Shown: positions 41,099 through 50,240 of the stretch, one piece after another
How the letters are laid out: every line of letters starts with the position of its first letter
Numbering within the stretch: position 1 is the stretch's first letter
NCBI GenBank assembly: GCA_963719275.1
Contig: CAVRBT010000002.1
Span: 1 to 64,000 of the forward strand
Length of the DNA: 64,000 bases
Source of the DNA: AC-32 sp963719275
GTDB taxonomy: Bacteria; Actinomycetota; Thermoleophilia; Gaiellales; Gaiellaceae
Direction: 5' to 3'
Notes under the pieces: model-generated
Told to the model about the DNA's origin: nothing
The model's database searches: none
What the model saw: the letters and a program-made list of their open reading frames with translations, nothing else
Made by a program: the position numbers and the translations under genes

Positions 41099-43569
41099 GC
41101 GCTCTCCACCGACACGCGCTGCCGCGAGGACCCAGGGTCGGAGAGCAGCTCCCAGACACGGTGGTACGGGTTGCAGCTGTCGTAGACGATCGGGTTGCCG
41201 CGCGAGCGGAGGGCATCCTGCAGCGCCGCGCAGACGGCGTGGATCCCTGCGCCGCCGCCCTCGCCCATGCCCTTCGTGCCCATCGACGTGAACGGCGAGG
41301 GGCTCTCGATGTTGCCCGTCTTCAGCGGCGGCATGTCGAGCGCGTGCGGCACGTGGTAGTCGTAGAAGTTGGGCGTCAGCAGGTTGCCGTCTTCGTCGTA
41401 CGTGAAGGTCTCGTGCGTCGCCGCGCCGAGCGCCTGCGCCGCCGCGCCCATCACCTGGCCCTCGACGACCTGCGGGTTGATGCGGACGCCGCAATCGTCG
41501 ACGGCCGCGTAGTCGACGATCTCGTAGACACCCGTCTCAGGGTCGACCTCGACCACGGCCACGTGCACCTGCGCGGCGTACGTCAGCGTCAGGTTTCCGA
41601 ACTTGCGCTCGACGTCAGGCAGTTGGAACGGCGGGCGGTAGACGTAGCGGCAGTTGAGCGTAACGTCCAGGTCCTCCGGCAGGCCGGCGTTGTTCGCGTT
41701 GATGATCGCGCCGAGGGCCATGAAGGGCAGCGCCGCCTCGGGGTTTGCGCGCATCCGCGCCTGCCCCTCCGCCAGCTCGATGTCCTCGGGTGCGCAGCCG
41801 AGCACGACCGAGGCCAGCTTCTTCATCTCCTCGGCGAGCATCTCCGTCGCGCCCTTCACCGCGCCGAGACCCGTAACCGCGAACTGGCTTGCGTAGGTCC
41901 CGGAGAACCCGGCGTACGAGTTCCAGTACGAGTCGTGCCCTGCGCGCACGTTCACGTCGTCGACCGAGCAGCCGAGGATGTCCGCGACCACCTGCGAGGC
42001 GGTCGTCTCGTGGCTCTGGCCCTGCGGCGTCGTGCCGAGCGTCACGACGATCTCGCCGAAGATGTCGAGCTTCACCGTCGCGACCTCGTTGTTGCCCGAG
42101 AACTGCAGCTCCGGGTTGATCAGGCGCGACTGCCCGAAGTTGTTCGTGCCCGAGTCGAGGGTCGAGCCGATCCCGAGGCCGAGCAGCCTGCCGCGCGACT
42201 CGGCATCTGCCCGCTTCGCCTCGAGCCCGTCGTACCCGATCAACTCGAGCGCGGTGTCGAGCATCTTCGCGTAGTCGCCCGAGTCGTAGACGCAGCCGTT
42301 CGGCGTCTCGTACGGCATCTCCTCGGACTTGATGTAGTTGCGCTTGCGCACCTCGACGGGGTCGAGGCCGAGCTCGTGGGCGACGATGTCGATCACGCGC
42401 TCGGTGAACCAGAGGTGCTGCATCCGCGAGTAGCCGCGGTTGGGCGAGCACGGCGCCTTGTTCGTGACCACCTGCTTGAAGTCGACCCGGACGTTGCGCC
42501 AGCGGTACATCCCCGGCGTCACCTGCGCCCAGATGACGCCGCCGAGCGGCTCGTAGCGGAGCCAGGCGCCGGCGTCGTCGAGCGCCGTCGTGCGGAAGCC
42601 GAGCAGCGTTCCATCGTCCTTGACCGCGACCTCGGTGTCCTGGAACCAGCGCTCGTTGCCGTGCGACATGGAGAGGTGGAAGTCGGTTCGCCACTCCGTC
42701 CACTGCACGGGACGGTTCAGCTTCCGCGCGAGCAGGCAGCACGCGACGAGCTGCGGGTGCGAGGTGATCTTGTTGCCGAAGCCGCCGCCGATGTCCTGGG
42801 TGACGAAGCGGAGCTTGTCGATCCCGACCCGCATCGCCGGCCCCATCATGATCGCCGCGAAGCCCGGGAACTGGTTGTTCGTGATGATCGTCCACTGGCT
42901 GGTGCCGCGGTTGAACTCGACGAGGGCGCCGTTGCACTCGAGCGGAGTCGAGTTGAAGCGGTCGAAGTGGAGCTCGGAGATCCTCACGACCCGGTCGGCC
43001 TCGGCGAAGGCCTGGTCGAGGTCGCCCCACTCGTAGACGCCCTCCCAGGTCAGGTTCGTGCCGGCCTCGTCGTGCAGGACCGGCGCGTCGTCCGCGAGCG
43101 CCTGGCGTGCATCCGTGAGAGCGGGCAGCGGCTCGTAGTCGACCTCGACGAGCTCCGACGCGTCGCGCGCCGTCTCGCGCGTCGTCGCCACGACGGCGGC
43201 GACCGCCTCGCCGACGAAGCGGGCCCTGCCGACGGCCAAGCAGTAGTCCTTCAGATGGGCCCCAGGCGGCGAGGAGATCTGGAAGAACGGGTCGGTCAGC
43301 AGCGCGGCCTCGTCGCCGGTGAGCGTGCCGAGGACCCCCGGATGCTCGAGCGCCTTCGAGACGTCGACGGAGCGGATCTTGGCGTGCGCGTAGGGCGAGC
43401 GGACGAAGTGGACATAGCCCATGTTGTGCCGCTTGACGTCGTCGAAGAAGACGCCCTCGCCCTGCACGAGCCGCTTGTCCTCCTTTCGCGGCACGTTCCG
43501 GCCTGCGTACCCGCGCTTCGCCTCTGCCTCCTCGACGACGATCGGCTCGGCGACGGTGGTCTCGGTCAC
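41095..43569 (-). CDS. Molybdenum hydroxylase large (molybdopterin) subunit
   Basis: An 824-residue xanthine-oxidase-family subunit. The a/b hammerhead region holds FVRSPYAHAKIRSVD, the first Mo-cofactor segment is FVTQDIGGGFGNKI, then GTTPQGQSHETTASQ, and the catalytic Glu is in KGMGEGGGAG near the C-terminus. The active-site loop reads NKAPCSPNRGYSR (370-382), not the AYRCSFR of CO dehydrogenase form I nor the usual RGAGR of form II. It therefore should not be called a CO dehydrogenase; hydroxylation of an N-heterocycle or aldehyde is more probable. GTG start overlaps the small subunit stop by 4 nt. Confidence 0.88.
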   Translation of the reverse strand: MTETTVAEPIVVEEAEAKRGYAGRNVPRKEDKRLVQGEGVFFDDVKRHNMGYVHFVRSPYAHAKIRSVDVSKALEHPGVLGTLTGDEAALLTDPFFQISSPPGAHLKDYCLAVGRARFVGEAVAAVVATTRETARDASELVEVDYEPLPALTDARQALADDAPVLHDEAGTNLTWEGVYEWGDLDQAFAEADRVVRISELHFDRFNSTPLECNGALVEFNRGTSQWTIITNNQFPGFAAIMMGPAMRVGIDKLRFVTQDIGGGFGNKITSHPQLVACCLLARKLNRPVQWTEWRTDFHLSMSHGNERWFQDTEVAVKDDGTLLGFRTTALDDAGAWLRYEPLGGVIWAQVTPGMYRWRNVRVDFKQVVTNKAPCSPNRGYSRMQHLWFTERVIDIVAHELGLDPVEVRKRNYIKSEEMPYETPNGCVYDSGDYAKMLDTALELIGYDGLEAKRADAESRGRLLGLGIGSTLDSGTNNFGQSRLINPELQFSGNNEVATVKLDIFGEIVVTLGTTPQGQSHETTASQVVADILGCSVDDVNVRAGHDSYWNSYAGFSGTYASQFAVTGLGAVKGATEMLAEEMKKLASVVLGCAPEDIELAEGQARMRANPEAALPFMALGAIINANNAGLPEDLDVTLNCRYVYRPPFQLPDVERKFGNLTLTYAAQVHVAVVEVDPETGVYEIVDYAAVDDCGVRINPQVVEGQVMGAAAQALGAATHETFTYDEDGNLLTPNFYDYHVPHALDMPPLKTGNIESPSPFTSMGTKGMGEGGGAGIHAVCAALQDALRSRGNPIVYDSCNPYHRVWELLSDPGSSRQRVSVESA

Positions 43570-44063
43570 TCCGCCACCTCCTGACCCGAAGCGGCCTTGA
43601 CGGCCTTGACGATGTTCCAGTAGCCGGTGCAGCGGCAGATGTTCCCCTGGATCGCCCGTGCGATCTCCTCGTCGCTGGGCCTCGGGTTCTCGCGCAGGAG
43701 CGCGGTCGCGCTCATCAGCATCCCGGGCGTGCAGTAGCCGCACTGCAGTGCGTGGTGATCCGAGAACGCCTGCTGCAAGGTGGACAGCTGCTCCTCCTCG
43801 GCGAGGCTCTCGACCGTCTCGATCGTCGCCCCGTCCGCCTGGACGGCGAGCACCATGCAGCTCTTCACGAGCGTGCCGTCGAGCAGCACGCTGCAAGCGC
43901 CGCAGTTGCCCGTGTCGCAGCCGACGTGCGAGCCGGTCAGGTCGAGGTCGTCGCGGAGGAAGTGGATCAGTAGCCGCCGCGCCTCGACGTCCCGCTCGTA
44001 GGTCGTGCCGTTGACCTCGACGCTCACGGTTTGGGAGGTGACAACCGCAATGCCTTGCATCAC
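43566..44063 (-). CDS. Molybdenum hydroxylase small [2Fe-2S] subunit
   Basis: A 165-residue iron-sulfur subunit. Plant-type cluster cysteines are 49, 54, 57 and 69 (GCDTGNCGAC, KSC). The second, helical-domain cluster uses Cys108, Cys111, Cys143 and Cys145 (QCGYC, ICRC). All eight are present, so electron transfer from Mo to FAD should be intact. Overlaps both neighbouring subunits by 4 nt. Confidence 0.93.
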   Translation of the reverse strand: MMQGIAVVTSQTVSVEVNGTTYERDVEARRLLIHFLRDDLDLTGSHVGCDTGNCGACSVLLDGTLVKSCMVLAVQADGATIETVESLAEEEQLSTLQQAFSDHHALQCGYCTPGMLMSATALLRENPRPSDEEIARAIQGNICRCTGYWNIVKAVKAASGQEVAE

Positions 44064-44857
44064 TTACCGGCCTGCTCGACCGCGCGCGAGGCGACCACCT
44101 CGGCCAGGTACCGCCGGTAGTCGGCCGACGCGTGGACGTCGGAAGGCGGCTCGAGCCCCGCCTCCCGGACGGCGCCCCGAACGGCCTCCGGGTCCGCGGA
44201 CGGGGCCTCGACCAGGACCGGCGTCGCGGCCACGCAGCCGAGCGCCACGCGCACGCCGCCGTTCAGCGACGCGGCGGCGTTGACGATGCACGTGCCGTCG
44301 ACGCCGATCGGCACCGATGCGAAGCCGTCGCTGCGGCCGGCGGGCACCGTGATCTTCGTGAGCAGCTCGCCGGGTCCGGCCGCGGTCATGTAGACGCCGA
44401 GGAAGAACTCCTCCGCGGGCACCTCCCGCTCGCCGTCCTTGCCTGCCACGGTGAAGGTGGCGCCGAGCGCGACGAGCAGCGGCGGCAGGTGATTCGTCGG
44501 GTCGCTCGAGCAGGCGTTTCCGCCGATCGTCCCCCGGTTCCGGACCTGGACGTCGGCGATCTGCGCGCAAACCTCCCCGAGAATTGGGCGAGCGCGCGCC
44601 TCGGCGGAGGCGATCACGTCCGTGTACGTCGTCATCGCGCCGAGCTCGAGCGTGCCGTCGGCGTCGAGCCCGATCCCCCTCAGCTCCGGGATCCCGCTCA
44701 GGTCGACGAGCACGTCGGGTGAGGCCGCGCGGGCCTTCATGACATTGAGCAACGTCTGGCCGCCGGCAAGGGCGCGGGCGCCGGGGTACTCCGCCAGAAC
44801 CCCCAGTGCCTGCTCGAGCGTCTCCGGCCGCGCGTACCCCACCTCGCTCAGCAGCAT
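44060..44857 (-). CDS. Molybdenum hydroxylase medium (FAD) subunit
   Basis: A 265-residue CoxM-type FAD subunit. FAD-binding segments are ALAGGQTLLNVMKAR and VRNRGTIGGNACSSDPTN. The C-terminal CODH-C domain is IVNAAASLNGGVRVALG. It is the first gene of the long operon; ATG at 44857 follows a weak purine-rich site (TGAGCGAGG region). Regulation is not evident, and no regulator gene is adjacent. Confidence 0.92.
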   Translation of the reverse strand: MLLSEVGYARPETLEQALGVLAEYPGARALAGGQTLLNVMKARAASPDVLVDLSGIPELRGIGLDADGTLELGAMTTYTDVIASAEARARPILGEVCAQIADVQVRNRGTIGGNACSSDPTNHLPPLLVALGATFTVAGKDGEREVPAEEFFLGVYMTAAGPGELLTKITVPAGRSDGFASVPIGVDGTCIVNAAASLNGGVRVALGCVAATPVLVEAPSADPEAVRGAVREAGLEPPSDVHASADYRRYLAEVVASRAVEQAGK

Positions 44858-45270
44858 GGCGGCAATCGTATGCCGACACGCCGCGCGCCTGCAACGAGGT
44901 CGGATCGCCGAGTTCGAGCAACCGAGCGCGCACGACCTTTTCGACAATACTTGCGCAATGGAGGCCAAGTGTCATGAGCACATGGCTCGGGGTGCGCGCT
45001 CGCCGGTCCCTCTCGTCTCACGGGGCTAGCCGGACGTGCTGGCGCGCTGTCTCACCGGTCTCTGACTGAAGCGTCTCGCCTCGCTGCACAGCCCGCGGTG
45101 CTCGCTACGCGGCGCCACCGGGAGCAGCGGAGTCGCCGCGGAACTCGACTGCGTCTACCGCCAGGCGATGCGGCCCCTCCCCATGCGGCGATCGACTTCG
45201 ACGCAGGCGGGCGGGCGAAGGCCGTCCGCTCGCAGCTCCCCAGGAAAAAGCCGAGCGCCGTCTGTTGCCG
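44858..45270. other. Non-coding stretch upstream of the long operon
   Basis: About 410 bp without a gene I can support. It must contain the promoter of the eighteen-gene minus-strand operon. I see no clear -35/-10 pair, operator palindrome or riboswitch. Towards 45250-45290 it runs into the degraded C-terminal end of the next minus-strand gene. Confidence 0.4.
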
Positions 45271-46601
45271 TCATTTCGCCCCGTTCGTCTGGCGTCTAGT
45301 AAGTGGGGCCGGGAAAGCCCTGCCGCCGTTGGTCGGCGCGCCTGTCGCCAGCCCCGGCGAGGTCGCCCCTGGCGTCCCCGGTACGCTTGGCGCTGTCTCG
45401 ACCGGTGCCTCCGATGCGGACCCCGACTTGGACACCGCCAAGTCCGCCTTGCCGAGGATCACGTGCGCGAAGCGCTCGCTGAAGCCAGCGAGAAACGCGA
45501 ACAGCGCGTAGTAGAAGAAGGCGGGGTGACCCGTCGGAGCCGTAAGGCCGATGACCGCCGCAATCGGAGTAACGACGACGAAGATCGTGGGCAACCGCCG
45601 GCTTCCCGTTGAAGAGCTGCAGATCGTTCGCGGCTGATTCGATCTTCGTCTCGCATTCGCGTCATCACGCTGACAATAGCTCCGATCGCGCCGGCCACGA
45701 AACAGGCGTAGAAGCGGCGCATCGAGGTGGACGCCAGATCGACTTCGCCAAACGGGGACAGCGCGAACGGGATCAGGGCGCCGAGGGCGATCACGCCAAC
45801 GAGACCACAAAGCATGCCCGCGAAGTACCAGATCCGTGCTGCCTTGCTGGCGGCCCGGTCGTAGTAAAGCTAGAGAGGGTAGATCTAGTACTGGTGTCGC
45901 AGAACGGAAGACTAGAGCTCTTAGGGCAAGGGCTGACTGCCAATACGTTCGACAAAGCCGAGGAGGTAGCTCTGCTCGCTGAAGACACACTCCATCGCAA
46001 TCCTGCGCGAGGTCGCATTGAGGACGCGGTTGATCCGGATCGTCAACGTGTCGCCGCTGTGCAGGAGCTCGGCAATCCGCGGCGCCTCTTCCGTCACCCA
46101 GTCGGTCGCGCGATGGAGCTCGAAGCTGCCGACACGGCGCCAGGACAGCCAGTTGAACCTATTCGTCTTCTCCTTCTTCTCTGTGAGGACGACGGCCGAC
46201 GCTTCGCGAGCACCAGTACGCACGCAAGATCTCGCCCTCTGCGTCCTTGAATGAAACCAGTGCCGTCTCGTAGTCCTGTTTGAGGTCGCTCACGCTTCGC
46301 TCTGCATCGACAGGCGTTCGAATCGCGCCGTTCTGGGAGGACAGCGACCGGTCGCGACGCGTCCACAGGAGCATTCGTCGCACTCGGCCCCTCGCCATAA
46401 CCTCGACGGTGCGAAATCGATGTGGCCGTGCACGGCTCTGCCACGCGTAATGCGCCCAGACGAGATCCGGAAAGAGAAGTGACCCCGCTTCGGGTCGTTC
46501 GAGCCGAGGCTCGTCGCGCTGGTGCGCCTAGCCGAACGCGGATGAGGTGATTCTGCGGGTGCAGTCTCGCCTTGCTGCGGCTCGATGCTTGTAGGCGTCA
46601 T
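45271..46601 (-). pseudogene. Degraded membrane protein of unknown family
   Basis: A good Shine-Dalgarno (GGAGGTG) precedes the ATG at 46601. Pieces of one protein are spread over three frames: a coiled-coil-like DLKQDYETALVSFKDAEGEI, then TNRFNWLSWRRVGSFELHRA and LHSGDTLTIRINRVLNATSR, then two membrane helices (GMLCGLVGVIALGALIPFAL and YACFVAGAIGAIVSVMTRM), then PTIFVVVTPIAAVIGLTA with FAFLAGFSERFAHVILGKAD and a Pro/Ser-rich tail. At least three frame changes are needed, so it cannot be expressed as written. I do not recognise the family. Confidence 0.5.
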
Positions 46602-46727
46602 GTGACCACCTCCCGCGCCGCAGCTCTGACTTTGTCACAAACGTTACGCCTTTGGAGCGCGTATCACAAGACCTGGTTCGGGCGAGATGATCCACGTGTC
46701 ATCCGCGGGGACGATGAACGAGGAGGC

Positions 46728-49070
46728 TTAGCCGCCAATCTCGCGCCGTAGGTAGCGAACGAGGTCGGAAGCGTTAGGTATGGCTTGCTCGTCTTCCTCG
46801 AGGATCGCGGCGCACGCCTCCTTGAACCAGCGCTCCTTCTCCTCCTCCGGCGAGTCGCGAAGCAAGATGTTGATGAGCCGTTCGGCGCCATCGAGGCGGC
46901 CCCAGAGGTAGTCCCGTTCGCGTACCCCTAGATCGCTGAGGAAGGCGCCGAAGTGGTGCTGACCCGCGCCGACCAGCTTCCGGTGCCCGTTCGGCTGCGG
47001 CGGGGAGATTCGCTTCGTGTCTCGCGGGCTCAGCCGCACGACCTCAACTCTGTCGCGCTCCCCCACGTCGCTGAGCGCCTGCACCGGGTAGAGCAGCACG
47101 TCCCAAAACTGGAAGCCGAGATATCGCGAGAGCAAAGCTCATCTCCGTAGCTCGTCCCAGTCTTGCGTGCGCTTCAGTAGGTCGACGTAGAGGTCACTCG
47201 TGAATGTCGCGAGCTGCGTCTTCAGGAACGTCCGGAGCGCGGTCTCGAGCGCAGCGAGCTCCTCACGGTGCTCCTAGACGTAGTCCTCTGGATCGAACTC
47301 CGGCTGGCGCATGAATGCGCGCATGACATCGACGGGGAAGCATGTGTGGAAGTGAGATCCGACCTCCTCGTCGAAGGCGTCTCCCGCCATCACGTCTCGG
47401 AAAGTGAGAACCGCGGCCCAGAGGCGCGCCTTCACGTCGTCGAGTTGCGTGCGTGAGGGATACCCCGCGCGGCCGACGGACTCGTACCAACCGCTTACGC
47501 CGTCGATCACGAAGCGCAAACGGCGCTGCGCGTAGTCGAGATCGAAGTCGACGAGGAACTCGACCTGCCGCTTGCTCGGCTCGATGGACTCCTTTTCGAA
47601 GAGGCCCATGCTCTCTGCCCAGCAGCGGACAACGCTGCGCGCGAGCTGTGCGTGCGACGAGTCGGGGGGCAGGTCGCAGACCGTGCAGGCAGTCTCGGCG
47701 TAGCGGTCGACGACCCGGCTGATCTTCAGGCGCACGTACGTCGCGTAGTTGAAGCCAGCATCTTCCCGGCCGGCCCTGTCGAGTCGCTGGCGAAGCTGTG
47801 CGAGCTCGGGGCTGTCCGGATCAGCCGGGATCTCGTGGATTGACCCGACCACCTCCTTGACGAGCTCCTGCACCCGCTCGTTGATCGGCGTCCAACTCGT
47901 CTCGATGATGTCCTTGATCCGTTCGACGCGTTCGTTCAGCGCTCCGACTTCGACGAGATCGTCGAGGATTGGCTCGGCACGGGGTAGGCCTGTAAGACCG
48001 CCGATCGCGGCAGTGAACGTGTTCGGTCTTGCACGCTGTAGCGGTTCTTGTGAGTCGCCCGGGTAGGGCTCCAGGTAGAGGAGGCGCTGGTCGACCTCGA
48101 GCGCGGCCGGGCGTTCAAGGATCGCGTCGATGGCAGGCCCGAAGGGCTTGTTGTCGAGCACGCCGCCGTCGACGAACCACGTCTCTTCAGGGGGAAACTC
48201 AGCAAGCTCGTAGAGCCGGAAGAACCTCTTCCGAAGCTGACCGAGGTCGACGTGGCGATTGCCAAGCCAGGACTGGAAGTCGCGGAAGCTCACAGGCGGG
48301 AAGACGCCTGGAATGCAAGACGTCGTGCGCGCCGCAAACGTCAGGGGCTCGTTGGCATCCCTGCCAGAAAAGTCGTCATGACGGTAGTCGCCGCCGTAGC
48401 GGAACGCAAGCACGTGACGGTGGCGCGTGTCGACGATCGGATTCGGGTCTGTGAACGGCACCTGCCGGAAGTAGCCGGCGAAGTCGGTGACGGTGACGAA
48501 GAGCTCGAGCTTATGCCGCTCCGGGAGCAGAGATTGGAGATCGGGGGGCTGCGGCTCCTGCGCGTCCATCTTGGTGAAGGCGTCGTAGACACACTGCGCC
48601 ATGACATCGCCCTTCAAGGGCTCCTGTTTCAGGGCGCGCACGGCCACCCAGGCGAACTTCGGCCGGAGCTTCCTTAGCCAGGCGGGCGAGTTAAGGAGGA
48701 AGTAGATGTTGAAGTGATAGAAAAAGAGGGTTAGAAGCTCGTACTGCGAACGGTTGTGCGCGATCGCCTTAGCGAGGCAGATGACGTTGATATAGCTAGA
48801 TGATGTGACGGCGATAACGTAGACGACGACGCGCGTCTGCACGACTCCGTACCGCTGTGTCAGCTCCTCGAGAAGCTTGGCGTACACCTGCTCGCTCGGT
48901 GCACCGGCCGTTACGTCGACGTATGGCGAAGCGATCAGCGAGGAACCTTTCACGAGCTGGTTTAGCTCCTTCGTCACGCCGTGCATGTAGATCGCGAGCG
49001 ACGAGCCGCCGTAGCAGACGATCGCAAGGCGCAGTTCCTTCGTCCGGCCGTCGCCTCGTGGAGGTCCTCG
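46728..49070 (-). pseudogene. Patatin-like phospholipase with two in-frame stops
   Basis: A long patatin-related protein (C-terminal DUF3376 type). The N-terminal region upstream of 48986 reads ELRLAIVCYGGSSLAIYM, the glycine-rich oxyanion part, but no start codon precedes it. Later come FVTVTDFAGYF, ARTTSCIPGVFPPV and the catalytic WFVDGGVLDNKPFG (Asp of the Ser-Asp dyad). The same frame is interrupted by TAG (47274-47276) and TGA (about 47137), then finishes with FGAFLSDLGVRERDYLWGRL. Family members are acyl hydrolases. The 5' end touches the low-GC block, and one base seems missing around 49060. Confidence 0.75.
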
Positions 49071-49084
49071 CTGAGGACGCTGCT

Positions 49085-50240
49085 AAGCGAGAGTTTTCTT
49101 GTTCTCTTTGTGGTTCAGAGAAACTATGGAGTGTAGAAGATAGTAGTGGATGGTATACCTAGATAAAAAGACAGGTGAAAGTGATTTTCATGGTGTGGCT
49201 AGACGCAGGTTGAGTACTTAGCGGGGAAGATAACACAGCGGAAAACTATTAACGGCTGGAAGGGATCTGAGCAGTAGCGATGGGAACAGAGGTTGCAGGC
49301 GACTATCTGCTTAATAGGGATGATAAGGTAGATAGCAACTCTATAGATGTGGTAGGAGTGCTCGGCATGAGGAGGATGGATGATAAAGATAGATGTAAAT
49401 TGAAGGATAAAGTGTGAACAGATAGATTTAGATTGAGGGAAGATATACGGCTGAAGATATATATAGCTGCGCTCTTTTACGTACGGCGTCACGGCCGCGT
49501 GGTTGAACGAGTGCGGAAGGGCAGGAGTCTGCTTTGTGCGAGGAGCGCCCGGGATCGTCGCTATACCGCCCGCGTGTCGTCGCCGACCTTGCCGTCGGGA
49601 TCGAGCGAATGCAGTTAGGAAAGATTTCAAGGCTGAGACTGCGACAGGGAAGAAGACAGGCGTATATGAGAGTGGCAGTGGCAAGGGATGCTTCTACCCA
49701 CACAGCTAGAGCAGGTGCTTGACTACCACCTCAGGGCCGCGTGAGACTGCTACAGTACTGCAGTTCTAGTAATGACGGCTTCGCTCTCTTCTTGACGGCA
49801 GCTTTGAGCGCTTTACAGGTAGGCTGCTAGACTTGCTAGTGGACTGGATATAGTGCGCTTGTTGGAACGCTTGAGGCTGAGTGGTCGCAGGGCGATAAGT
49901 GAAAAAAAAGAATAGAGAGATAGTGAGAGATAAAAAAATAATGGAAAGATAAGCTACTGAGAGTAGCTAGGATAGTTTGAGAGATAGGTGAGAGAATGAA
50001 GCTATGGAAGTGGAAGAGCACTAAGTATATAGGCTAAGTGTAGAAGAGATAAAGATGCTACTAGTGGTGCTGAGAGAAGTACTTAGATCGCTAGACGTTG
50101 GCAGAGGAACCGTTATAGCTATGGCAATGCCCGAGCCCAGAGCTTAAGTAAAAAAAAAGAAGAGAGATTAAAGATAGTTAGAAGTAGAATTAGGAAGAGA
50201 GAGAGAAGGAAGCAAGCGAGATAGTGCCGAAAACACTAGA
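49085..50240. other. Low-GC, purine-rich anomalous block with no credible gene
   Basis: Lines here drop to about 30-40% GC with very few C on the plus strand and many GATA, GAGA and AAAAAAA runs (for example 49381-49440 and 49901-50000). A patch at 49480-49620 is closer to normal. Open frames such as the minus frame of 49199-49684 have no recognisable protein character. It is flanked by damaged genes on both sides. It may be a mis-assembly, low-quality consensus or foreign DNA. Confidence 0.6.

Noticed and set aside
41023..43584. An 853-codon plus-strand open frame opposite the Mo-hydroxylase large subunit
   Set aside because: Its composition is that of an antisense shadow, and the minus-strand gene has catalytic motifs and coupled ends.
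41095..44857. Annotation of the Mo-hydroxylase as aerobic CO dehydrogenase
   Set aside because: The form I AYRCSFR loop is absent. Only subunit architecture and the CoxG-like gene are shared.
49199..49684. A 161-codon minus-strand open frame in the low-GC block
   Set aside because: It has low-complexity, His/Ile/Ser-rich sequence with no ribosome site or recognisable domain, and lies in DNA of doubtful origin.
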